From the NCBI GenBank assembly GCA_910586865.1, contig CAJUIY010000073.1:1-5303 (forward strand): 5,303 bases of DNA. Direction: 5' to 3'. The notes beneath the pieces were generated by a model. The model was not told the DNA's origin. It saw only the letters and a program-made list of their open reading frames with translations, and made no database searches. The stretch comes from an uncultured Bacilli bacterium. GTDB lineage: Bacteria > Bacillota_I > Bacilli_A > RF39 > UBA660. The stretch's first letter is position 1. Each line of letters begins with the position of its first letter. The position numbers were made by a program, and so were the translations under genes. Below, piece by piece: positions 1 to 5,081 of the stretch.

Positions 1-56
1 TATTTTCCCGTTGATGTTTTGGAAATTTCAGGACATTTTCAAAAATTATTGACATC

Positions 57-90
57 GTTTTTATCAGTTTTTATCACACGTTTTTATCAG
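57..90. repeat. Three perfect copies of a 10-mer in a gene-free edge region
   Basis: The 10-mer GTTTTTATCA occurs at 57-66, 67-76 and 80-89; the first and third copies extend to CGTTTTTATCAG. A TTGACA box at 49-54 lies just upstream, and TATCAC at 72-77 sits 17 bp after it, so the repeats overlap what could be a weak rightward promoter. Such short iterations could be a repressor operator, but no regulator gene is visible here. The rest of 1-134 shows no gene. A weak inverted repeat (ATACC at 96-100, GGTAT at 115-119) precedes a T-rich run. The repeats are seen directly; the operator role is inferred. Confidence 0.5.
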
Positions 91-134
91 TATGATACCT
101 ATTTTATTAGAATGGTATATTTATTTTTTTATGA

Positions 135-806
135 CTACGTCTTTTTTATTAGTTGCTTAAAATTTTCTGATACCCTATTTAGTTGTTTTTGATGATTCTT
201 TTTAAAATTTAGAAAAAATTCGGTATCACTTTCTTTTGGTTCATGATAAATAATAGACTGCAATAAATCCGAATTCATATCGGTATCATAAGAATGTAAT
301 AAATGTCGTCCTCTATGATAACTTGTACCATAATAGGTGAAAAAGGAGCACTCTTTTTGTACAAAATCAGTATGAGTAAGACCTAAATGATTTAGTCTAA
401 TCGTATGACTGTCTATTTTTTCTCCAACGGCATGATATCTGGTATCTAAGATATGAACTCTTTTTTCATATTTTTTACTTTTTACAATATTCATTACATG
501 ATTTAGTTTTTCAACGGAAGGAAGATAGTCTATTTTAATCTCAATGGTATTCATTATTATACTATCATGTATTTCCTTTTTCGAAAACAAATCAAAACCA
601 TCTAATGCTTGATCAATATATTTTTGAGCATGATAATTTGTTAAAAATTGATTACTGTGATTCATTACCTCTATGTGTAAAGTAGGATGATAGGTAAAAA
701 GATAAGAATTATCATAGCCAAAATAACTATAAATATGAGATAAAAAGTCTGTGGTATGTCTACAAACTCCATAGTTTGCAAGAATCATGGAACCTACCAG
801 ATCCAT
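135..806 (-). CDS. Transglutaminase-like protein, main part of a gene interrupted upstream by TAG
   Basis: This 223-codon open frame holds most of a longer gene. The clearest family sign is NYGVCRHTTDFL (residues 11-22 of this segment), followed by a Tyr-rich stretch and TLHIEV (42-47). A Gly-x-Cys-Arg-His helix start followed by a His-strand is the pattern of transglutaminase-like (papain-fold) cysteine proteins, with Cys15 and His44 as the likely catalytic pair. I cannot place the third residue securely: Asp121 in ILDTRY is possible, but the gap from His44 is much longer than usual. There is no signal peptide or membrane segment in this part. The Met at 806 is preceded by AAAGGG about 9 nt away, so translation could restart here, but the same frame continues upstream through a stop to a better start at 1019. 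The gene ends with TAG, and no clear terminator follows. The substrate is unknown. Confidence 0.6.
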   Translation of the reverse strand: MDLVGSMILANYGVCRHTTDFLSHIYSYFGYDNSYLFTYHPTLHIEVMNHSNQFLTNYHAQKYIDQALDGFDLFSKKEIHDSIIMNTIEIKIDYLPSVEKLNHVMNIVKSKKYEKRVHILDTRYHAVGEKIDSHTIRLNHLGLTHTDFVQKECSFFTYYGTSYHRGRHLLHSYDTDMNSDLLQSIIYHEPKESDTEFFLNFKKNHQKQLNRVSENFKQLIKKT

Positions 807-863
807 TGGAAGATACCCTTTTAATTCAAGATTAATAAAGTCTCTAGAGATTTCATCAGAAAA

Positions 864-1019
864 CTATTCACTAGATAAATAATGATTTAAATACATATAT
901 CTAAAGGTTTCATAAATTTGAATTGGATTATCTTCAATACCAATATGTTCGTATAAAAGACAAAGGTCTTGAATCACTTTTTCATAAATTGCAATATTCT
1001 CTTCCATTTCATATGGCAT
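864..1019 (-). pseudogene. 5' part of the transglutaminase-like gene, ending at an in-frame TAG
   Basis: From the ATG at 1019 (GAGGG at 1026-1030, 6 nt away; another ATG lies one codon upstream at 1022), 51 codons read without interruption: MPYEMEENIAIYEKV and so on, ending NHYLSSE. Codon 52 is TAG at 866-864. The same frame then runs on without any shift for 19 codons into the segment starting at 806, giving about 294 codons in all. The text on both sides looks like real protein, and the best ribosome binding site belongs to this upstream start, so the ancestral gene very likely began here. One base change (for example GAG, CAG or AAG to TAG) explains the break. Alternatives are a sequencing error, restart at 806, or a suppressor tRNA. 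Confidence 0.7.
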
Positions 1020-1049
1020 CATTTTCCCTCATTTCATAACATGATCGTT

Positions 1050-1058
1050 ATTATATCA
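1050..1058 (-). promoter_or_regulatory. Extended -10 promoter of the transglutaminase-like gene
   Basis: The minus strand reads TGATATAAT, a TGn motif joined to a perfect TATAAT (1055-1050). No well-spaced -35 is seen: CTGACA lies only 15 bp upstream. Transcription should start near 1043, giving a leader of about 24 nt that contains the GAGGG ribosome binding site of the start at 1019. Confidence 0.6.
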
Positions 1059-1167
1059 TATGGGAGACTTTGTCAGTTTCTTAATATTCGAAGAAAAAAA
1101 TCCCTTGTAAATTAACGTTAGTAAAATAACGATAACATTCATTTTTACTATTCTCATAGGAATCTGA

Positions 1168-1196
1168 TGTGAAAATAAAGGAGAGTTCCCTATCAT
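1168..1196 (+). promoter_or_regulatory. Probable promoter of the copy 1 peptide mRNA
   Basis: TATCAT at 1191-1196 is the best -10. The corresponding position in copy 2 is TATAAT. The -35 region at 1168-1173 (TGTGAA) is weak. The predicted start is near 1203, exactly where the conserved GGATACATTTG leader begins. The position is supported by alignment with copy 2 more than by its own consensus match. Confidence 0.45.
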
Positions 1197-1231
1197 ATAA
1201 ATGGATACATTTGAAAATATCAGATGCTTTC

Positions 1232-1263
1232 CCTTTCTTTATTAATAGATAATAGAAAGGTGG
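1232..1263 (+). promoter_or_regulatory. Hairpin burying the Shine-Dalgarno of copy 1 peptide
   Basis: CCTTTCT (1232-1238) pairs with AGAAAGG (1254-1260), and the stem can be extended by TTAT/ATAA across a one-base bulge. The AAAGG of the very strong ribosome binding site AAAGGTGG (1256-1263) is therefore paired. The peptide ATG lies 8 nt after it. Sequestration of the ribosome site in the full-length mRNA is common in type I toxin messages. Copy 2 keeps the same stem although the inner bases differ. Confidence 0.7.
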
Positions 1264-1271
1264 TGGTATTT

Positions 1272-1349
1272 ATGACAATAAGAGAATTTTCTCAATTTGT
1301 AATCATATTACTCCTATTCTTAGTAGTGATTATTTTACTCCTAAAATAG
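1272..1349 (+). CDS. 25-residue hydrophobic peptide, candidate type I toxin (copy 1)
   Basis: This ORF encodes MTIREFSQF, then an unbroken run of 15 Ile/Leu/Val/Phe residues (10-24), then a terminal Lys. The polar N-terminus, single short membrane helix and basic C-terminus fit a small membrane-acting peptide. Support for it being a real gene: AAAGGTGG sits 8 nt before the ATG, a second copy at 5003-5080 has the same length, and 8 nucleotide differences yield only three residue changes (I3K, F6L, V10I), with silent changes elsewhere including TAG versus TAA. It is opposed by a strong antisense promoter. The composition resembles type I toxins such as Ibs or TisB in general character, but it lacks a recognisable Fst or TxpA sequence signature, so I give no family name. 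Likely role: membrane depolarising or stress-inducing toxin held silent by RNA. A harmless small membrane protein remains possible. Confidence 0.75.
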   Translation: MTIREFSQFVIILLLFLVVIILLLK

Positions 1350-1350
1350 C

Positions 1351-1388
1351 AAAAGCATCTGATTTCAACACTTGTTGATTTCAGATGC
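1351..1388 (-). terminator. Terminator of the antisense RNA, copy 1
   Basis: On the minus strand, GCATCTGA and TCAGATGC form 8 bp, then a 2x2 internal loop, then TCAAC/GTTGA, followed by TTTTGCTATTTT. On the plus strand the hairpin is followed by AAAAACC, so only the minus strand has the U-tract of an intrinsic terminator. Confidence 0.75.
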
Positions 1389-1400
1389 AAAAACCTCAAG

Positions 1401-1440
1401 GGATTGCATTTGATTCACACTACCAAATGTATCCTTTTCT
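1401..1440 (+). terminator. Terminator of the peptide mRNA, copy 1
   Basis: GGATTGCATTTG (1401-1412) pairs with CAAATGTATCC (1424-1434), with a small internal loop, followed by TTTTCT. This gives a peptide mRNA of about 240 nt. The 3' arm is also a perfect complement of the leader GGATACATTTG at 1203-1213. Confidence 0.7.
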
Positions 1441-1469
1441 ATTGTATGAAATTTACTTCATCTATATAC

Positions 1470-1498
1470 AGAATAACATAAAACCAGCTTTCTGACAA
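1470..1498 (-). promoter_or_regulatory. Antisense RNA promoter, copy 1
   Basis: TTGTCA (1498-1493), a 17-bp spacer and TATTCT (1475-1470), with a TGn extension just before the -10. This is much closer to consensus than the opposing peptide promoter, as expected if the antisense RNA must be in excess. Copy 2 has the same elements at identical spacing. Confidence 0.8.
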
Positions 1499-1541
1499 GA
1501 AATTTTTGATGTATTTCTACTTCCTTTTTATCATACTATTC

Positions 1542-4154
1542 TTAGTTTCCTTTTTCTCTCATTCTTTTGATATATTTATAAATTTCTACTACTACTAAGA
1601 TACCAAGTGCTAAACAAAATAAAATCAAACAATGGGCAAGTGGCATGGAAGTTGTTTTTAAATATTTTGAAAATAGTGGTACTTCCATCACTACAAATTG
1701 CAATAGAATGGAACCAATAATTACGAGAGGAATCATGTAATTGCCACGAAAACCAATTTCAAAGAAAGACTTCTCTTCACTGCGGCAATTTAAGACATGA
1801 ATATTTTGAATAAAAACCATTAATGTCATAATATAGCCTCTAGCTATATCAACAGAAACTCCTCGATCTAGGAGATTCTTCCAAATAAGAAAAACAAAAA
1901 TTCCCATTACCAATCCAGAGAATATTACTTCACTTAATAATTCTTTGTTAAATAATGTATCTGTTGTTTTGATTGGTTTTTTCTTCATAATATTATCTTC
2001 CACTTTTTCAAAAGAAAGAGCAATGTCTTGCAATCCATCTGTTACTAAATTTAACCATAATAATTGGATTGCTACTAATGGCATAGCAATATCCATAGAA
2101 ATCGATAAACAAAAGAACAATACTTCCGCAAAACCACAAGAAAGCAACAAATATGATATCTTTCGGATATTAGCATAAGCACCTCTTCCTTCTTTGACTC
2201 CTTCGGCAATGGATTTAAAGCTATCATCTAAAATTAACATATCACTAACATCTTTACTAACATCGGTACCACTTCCCATTGCAATTCCAATATTAGCACT
2301 TTTTAAAGCAGGAGCATCATTAACTCCATCACCTGTTACCGCTACAAACTCTCCACTTCTTTTTAGCGAATTAACAATTTCTAATTTATCGATAGGACTC
2401 ACTCTCGTAAACACTTTTTTCCTTTTGATAAATTGATCAAATTCCTCGTGTCCTTTTTTTAAGTACTCATTGATTTCTTCTGTTGTCGTTACTTCCTCCT
2501 TGTTCGTTACAATTTTTAATTCCTTGGCAATGGAATAAGCAGTAAGATGATGATCTCCTGTAATCATAATTGTCGTAATTCCTGCTTTACTACATTCTTT
2601 TATTGCTCCTACTACTTCACTTCGAATGGGATCAATAAAAGCAACCAAACCAAGAAATTCTAAATCCTTCAAATCTTTTTCTTGATATTCTTTTTCCCTA
2701 TCAAAGTTTTTCATCTCCTTTTTGGCAAGAGCAATAACACGATAGCCTTCCTTGGCTAGTTCTTCATTTTGTTCCATAATTTCCTTTTGGTTGACAGATT
2801 TACAAAAGGTTAATACTTTTTCAACCGCCCCTTTTACAGTACAATATTTTTTGTCTTTCATTTGAAAGAAAGCTGCACTAAATTTATTTTCAGATTCATA
2901 AGGAATTTCTCCTAATAAATCGAATTCAATTTTTAATTTACTTTTTAAAGCTAAAACATCAAAAGCAATATCAATAGAATCCCCTAAAAAACTATCCTCT
3001 ACCTGTTTTGCTTCGTTATTGATAAAACCACAAATAATGATATCTTCTACTTCTTCTAGTTTAGCATCTCCTTGTGGTGTAATCTTTCCCTTTTCATGAT
3101 ACCCAATACCACTAATATCAAAAGTGTGACCATTCTTTAAAACGATTTTCTTAGCCGTTTGTTCATTCACAGTCAAAGTACCTGTTTTATCACTTGCAAT
3201 ATAAGTACAACTTCCTAAGGACTCTACCGCATTCAACTTTTTCACTAAGACATTTTTTTTCATCATCTTATTGGAAGTAATGGTAAGAGCCATGGTTAAT
3301 GCTAGCGGAAGTCCTTCTGGCATAGCAGATACCGCAAGAGCAACTACTGATAAGAATATTTCGTTTCTTTCCACCCCTTTCATGTATAGTAAAAAAGCAA
3401 TTAAGATAGAAATCACTAAAATCAAAAGAGAAATCTGTTTTGAAAATTTTTCCATCCTTATCGTAAGTGGTGATTTTTCTTTCTTTGTTTCAGATACTTT
3501 ATCATAAATTTTACCAATCTCTGTTTTTAGAGAAGTTTTGATAACAATCGCTTTCGCTCTTCCTGTAGCCACCATCGTTCCTGCAAAAACAATATTTGTC
3601 ATAGAACTAATTGGAATATTAGCTTCTGTTTTACGAGAATTTTTTTCGACATTCATACTTTCACCAGTTAATATTGATTCATTCACTGTAAAATTATGAC
3701 ATTCAATTAGTCGCATATCGGCACTAACTTTATCACCTGATGCAAGTAAAACAACATCTCCTTCTACTAAATCAACCGAATCAATTTCGATTTCTTTTCC
3801 ATCTCTTAATACTTTATTTTTTACGGTAATAATTTGAGATAAGCTATCCGCATTTTTCTCTGCTTTATACTCCTGAATCGAACCGATTAACAAATCAATT
3901 AAAATAATAAAAATAATCGCAATCGCATCTACGATTTCTCCAATCAAAAAGGAAAAAATAACCGTTACCACTAAAAGTAATACAATTGGATCCATTAATT
4001 CTTCGAATAAAATTTTTAAAAAGCTCGTATTTTTTTTCTTTGGAAGAACATTTTTTCCATGTAATTCTAATCTTTTTAACGCTTCTTCCTCATTTAACCC
4101 TTCTTCTTTTGTATTTAATTTCTGATATAATTCTTCTATCTCGATATGATTCAT
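1542..4154 (-). CDS. P-type cation-transporting ATPase (P2 type, Ca2+-ATPase-like)
   Basis: An 870-residue ATP-driven cation pump of the plasma membrane, full length for the family. In order: N-terminal domain (1-50); M1-M2 (about 56-92); actuator domain with TGES at 163-166; M3-M4 (240-294) with PEGLP at 279-283; phosphorylation motif DKTGTLT with Asp322; nucleotide domain with KGA at 441-443; DPIR at 508-511; ITGD at 531-534; TGDGVNDAP at 607-615; then M5-M10 (663-860). Ion-site residues by alignment to SERCA: Glu280 (E309), Glu677 (E771), and Asn702, Thr705, Asp706 in NLVTD (N796, T799, D800) are kept. Gly674 replaces N768 and Gln783 replaces E908, which suggests one Ca2+ site, as in plasma-membrane pumps. 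The cation itself is inferred; Na+ or another ion cannot be excluded. The start is fixed by GGAAGG 6 nt upstream. It lies 57 nt after the deformylase gene and appears to have its own extended -10. No clear terminator follows. Confidence 0.93.
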   Translation of the reverse strand: MNHIEIEELYQKLNTKEEGLNEEEALKRLELHGKNVLPKKKNTSFLKILFEELMDPIVLLLVVTVIFSFLIGEIVDAIAIIFIILIDLLIGSIQEYKAEKNADSLSQIITVKNKVLRDGKEIEIDSVDLVEGDVVLLASGDKVSADMRLIECHNFTVNESILTGESMNVEKNSRKTEANIPISSMTNIVFAGTMVATGRAKAIVIKTSLKTEIGKIYDKVSETKKEKSPLTIRMEKFSKQISLLILVISILIAFLLYMKGVERNEIFLSVVALAVSAMPEGLPLALTMALTITSNKMMKKNVLVKKLNAVESLGSCTYIASDKTGTLTVNEQTAKKIVLKNGHTFDISGIGYHEKGKITPQGDAKLEEVEDIIICGFINNEAKQVEDSFLGDSIDIAFDVLALKSKLKIEFDLLGEIPYESENKFSAAFFQMKDKKYCTVKGAVEKVLTFCKSVNQKEIMEQNEELAKEGYRVIALAKKEMKNFDREKEYQEKDLKDLEFLGLVAFIDPIRSEVVGAIKECSKAGITTIMITGDHHLTAYSIAKELKIVTNKEEVTTTEEINEYLKKGHEEFDQFIKRKKVFTRVSPIDKLEIVNSLKRSGEFVAVTGDGVNDAPALKSANIGIAMGSGTDVSKDVSDMLILDDSFKSIAEGVKEGRGAYANIRKISYLLLSCGFAEVLFFCLSISMDIAMPLVAIQLLWLNLVTDGLQDIALSFEKVEDNIMKKKPIKTTDTLFNKELLSEVIFSGLVMGIFVFLIWKNLLDRGVSVDIARGYIMTLMVFIQNIHVLNCRSEEKSFFEIGFRGNYMIPLVIIGSILLQFVVMEVPLFSKYLKTTSMPLAHCLILFCLALGILVVVEIYKYIKRMREKGN

Positions 4155-4178
4155 GTAGCACCTTCCTATTCTTTTAAT

Positions 4179-4187
4179 AGTATATCA
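4179..4187 (-). promoter_or_regulatory. Extended -10 promoter before the ATPase gene
   Basis: The minus strand reads TGATATACT: a TGn extension plus TATACT (4184-4179). The expected -35 position falls inside a run of Ts and is not a recognisable hexamer. The predicted start near 4172 gives a leader of about 18 nt carrying the GGAAGG ribosome site. Readthrough from the deformylase gene is also possible. Confidence 0.5.
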
Positions 4188-4194
4188 AAAAATC

Positions 4195-4207
4195 AAAAAA
4201 AAAAAAA
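4195..4207. repeat. A13 homopolymer (T13 on the coding strand)
   Basis: Thirteen A residues on the plus strand lie between the deformylase stop and the ATPase promoter. On the coding strand this is a T13 run with no convincing hairpin before it, so it is a poor intrinsic terminator. It occupies the -35 region of the ATPase promoter, where length changes could alter expression. Confidence 0.6.
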
Positions 4208-4211
4208 GATA

Positions 4212-4796
4212 CTAATGATCTAGATTTTGTCCTTTTTCCTTAAATTCGCCATCTTTTCTGATAATTTCATAAGGATGCTCTTCTCGGTACTTTTTTCTTT
4301 CTTCCGCTTCCATATGTAATAATTGAATGGCTTTATCCATATGTAGAATCCCATCCAAATGATCCATTTCATGAGATACTACCGTAGCAGGAAATCCTTC
4401 TAATATTTCATGATGCTTCTTTTGGTTCTCATCTTGATACTCAATTTCAATTTTATAAGGTCTTTCTACTAAGGCAAAGTTATCCATGCAACTAGCACAA
4501 GCTTCCCAATATCTAGTTAATCCTTCTCTTTTCTTAATAACTGGGTTAATCAAAATTTTTGACTCGTTATAATCCTCATCATCTAAATGATTTAAATCGG
4601 TCTTCTTTAAATAAACAAGACGTAAAGGAATCCCTAATTGAACAGATGCCATTGCCATACAGTTCTCGGACGTTTCACAAAATTCATCTAATACTTTTAA
4701 AGCTTCTTTATATGAATCATCTTGAAAATCAACTGGTTTGGATACTTGTCTTAGATATTCTAAATCTTTTTCAATAGTTTTTACTTGTATTTCCAT
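4212..4796 (-). CDS. def: Peptide deformylase with altered glycine positions
   Basis: Removes the N-formyl group from nascent proteins in the cytoplasm, using a bound metal (usually Fe2+). About 194 residues, in the range of Gram-positive deformylases. Residue numbers are from the chosen start. Motif 3 is HEMDH (His142, Glu143, His146), followed by the typical LDGILHMD. Motif 2 is EACAS (98-102), with the metal ligand Cys100. Motif 1 is AMASVQ, ending in Gln53. The canonical forms are GxGLAAxQ and EGCLS: the first Gly is Cys46, the second is Ala48, and the motif 2 Gly is Ala99. All metal and catalytic residues are present, so activity is likely. Start choice: the frame extends to ATGs at 4814 and 4823, but neither has a good ribosome site; the ATG at 4796 has GGGAG 11 nt upstream and gives the usual family N-terminus (MEIQVKTIEKDLEYLRQ). 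It ends with TAG, 57 nt before the ATPase start. Confidence 0.9.
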   Translation of the reverse strand: MEIQVKTIEKDLEYLRQVSKPVDFQDDSYKEALKVLDEFCETSENCMAMASVQLGIPLRLVYLKKTDLNHLDDEDYNESKILINPVIKKREGLTRYWEACASCMDNFALVERPYKIEIEYQDENQKKHHEILEGFPATVVSHEMDHLDGILHMDKAIQLLHMEAEERKKYREEHPYEIIRKDGEFKEKGQNLDH

Positions 4797-4836
4797 ATTA
4801 ACACTATCTCCCATTCTTTTCATTTAGCATTTATTT

Positions 4837-4845
4837 TATATATCA
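4837..4845 (-). promoter_or_regulatory. Probable extended -10 promoter of the deformylase gene
   Basis: The minus strand reads TGATATATA, a TGn extension with TATATA (4842-4837), in the same form as the two other leftward promoters here. No good -35 is seen. A start near 4830 would leave a leader of about 34 nt. The AT-rich context makes chance matches easy. Confidence 0.4.
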
Positions 4846-4857
4846 TTAATTATGATA
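4841..4857. promoter_or_regulatory. Palindrome overlapping the deformylase promoter
   Basis: TATCAT (4841-4846) and ATGATA (4852-4857) are perfect inverted 6-bp arms around TAATT. The element overlaps the predicted -10 and the space between the divergent deformylase and copy 2 peptide promoters. It could be an operator for a dimeric repressor, but AT-rich palindromes also arise by chance. Confidence 0.3.
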
Positions 4858-4895
4858 ATAATATTGATACATCATTTCAAAATTTATTAGAAAAC

Positions 4896-4925
4896 TTCAG
4901 AATAAGAATAACTATTCACTATAAT
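4896..4925 (+). promoter_or_regulatory. Promoter of the copy 2 peptide mRNA
   Basis: A perfect TATAAT at 4920-4925 with a partial -35 (TTCAGA, 4896-4901) at 18 bp. The predicted start is near 4932, the first base of the conserved leader GGATACGTTTA. Divergent from the deformylase promoter. Confidence 0.55.
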
Positions 4926-4960
4926 ATAAATGGATACGTTTAAAAATATCAGATGCTTTC

Positions 4961-4994
4961 CCTTTCTATTTATCAAATGATAAAAGAAAGGTGG
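4961..4994 (+). promoter_or_regulatory. Hairpin burying the Shine-Dalgarno of copy 2 peptide
   Basis: CCTTTCT (4961-4967) pairs with AGAAAGG (4985-4991). After a bulged A the stem continues as TTTAT/ATAAA with a closing C-G. The inner part differs in sequence from copy 1 but is still paired, so pairing rather than sequence has been kept. The strong site AAAGGTGG (4987-4994) is partly inside the stem. Confidence 0.75.
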
Positions 4995-5002
4995 TGGTAT
5001 TT

Positions 5003-5080
5003 ATGACAAAAAGAGAATTATCTCAATTTATTATAATATTACTCCTATTCTTAGTAGTAATTATTTTACTTCTAAAATAA
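5003..5080 (+). CDS. 25-residue hydrophobic peptide, candidate type I toxin (copy 2)
   Basis: This ORF encodes MTKRELSQF, then the hydrophobic run of residues 10-24 and a final Lys. It is 22/25 identical to the copy 1 peptide. The substitutions K3, L6 and I10 make the N-terminus more basic and leave the membrane segment unchanged in character. The strong ribosome site AAAGGTGG precedes the ATG by 8 nt and is buried in a hairpin. The stop is TAA where copy 1 has TAG, which shows TAG acts as a stop in this genome. As in copy 1, an opposing promoter predicts an antisense RNA over the 3' end. Its promoter matches consensus better than that of copy 1, so it may be the more active copy. No named family is recognised; toxicity is inferred from the locus layout. 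Confidence 0.75.
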   Translation: MTKRELSQFIIILLLFLVVIILLLK

Positions 5081-5081
5081 C

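Larger units (their letters stand above)
1346..1463 (-). ncRNA. Predicted antisense (antitoxin-like) RNA, copy 1
   Basis: The minus-strand promoter at 1470-1498 predicts a start near 1463, and the hairpin at 1355-1388 followed by TTTT predicts an end near 1346, giving about 118 nt. The RNA would overlap the 3' UTR and last codon of the peptide mRNA. It has no start codon with a ribosome site. Three hairpins are visible in order: ATGAA/TTCAT near its 5' end, GGATACATTTG/CAAATGCAATCC (1434-1401), and the terminator stem. The second hairpin arm and the terminator arm GCATCTGA are complementary to two sites in the peptide mRNA leader (1203-1213 and 1220-1227). Ends are predicted, not measured. 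Confidence 0.7.
1191..1499. repeat. Toxin/antisense-like module, copy 1 (direct repeat with 4920-5231)
   Basis: About 310 bp aligns with 4920-5231 in the same orientation, from the -10 region of the peptide promoter through to the TGACAAG of the opposing promoter. The most similar parts are the 5' leader, the 25-codon gene, both 3' hairpins and the opposing promoter. The loops and spacers have drifted. No transposase, terminal inverted repeats or target duplications are visible, so this is a duplicated functional module rather than an insertion sequence. Confidence 0.9.

Noticed and set aside
864..866. TAG read as a sense codon across the genome
   Set aside because: Copy 1 and copy 2 peptides end with TAG and TAA at the same position, and the deformylase and transglutaminase-like genes also end with TAG, so TAG behaves as an ordinary stop.
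1116..1131. CGTTA/TAACG inverted repeat between the transglutaminase-like gene and copy 1 as an operator
   Set aside because: The arms are only 5 bp, it is far from both predicted promoters, and copy 2 has no equivalent.
1201..1245. A short frame in the peptide mRNA leader (ATGGATACATTTG...), also open in copy 2, as an upstream leader peptide
   Set aside because: The ATG sits at or before the predicted transcript start, there is no ribosome site in copy 2, and the frame ends differ between copies. The conservation is better explained by the leader RNA pairing sites.
1351..1440. CRISPR-like short repeats around GCATCTGA and GGATTGCATTTG
   Set aside because: The units are inverted hairpin arms of two terminators, not evenly spaced direct repeats with unique spacers.
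1945..4177. Plus-strand open frames opposite the ATPase gene (for example 1945-2178, 2194-2436, 3271-3507, 3986-4177)
   Set aside because: They lie entirely or almost entirely within a long gene with full family motifs, have no good ribosome sites and show no protein-like composition. They are frame shadows.
4559..4777. Plus-strand open frame opposite the deformylase gene
   Set aside because: It is antisense to conserved deformylase codons and has no recognisable motif or ribosome site.
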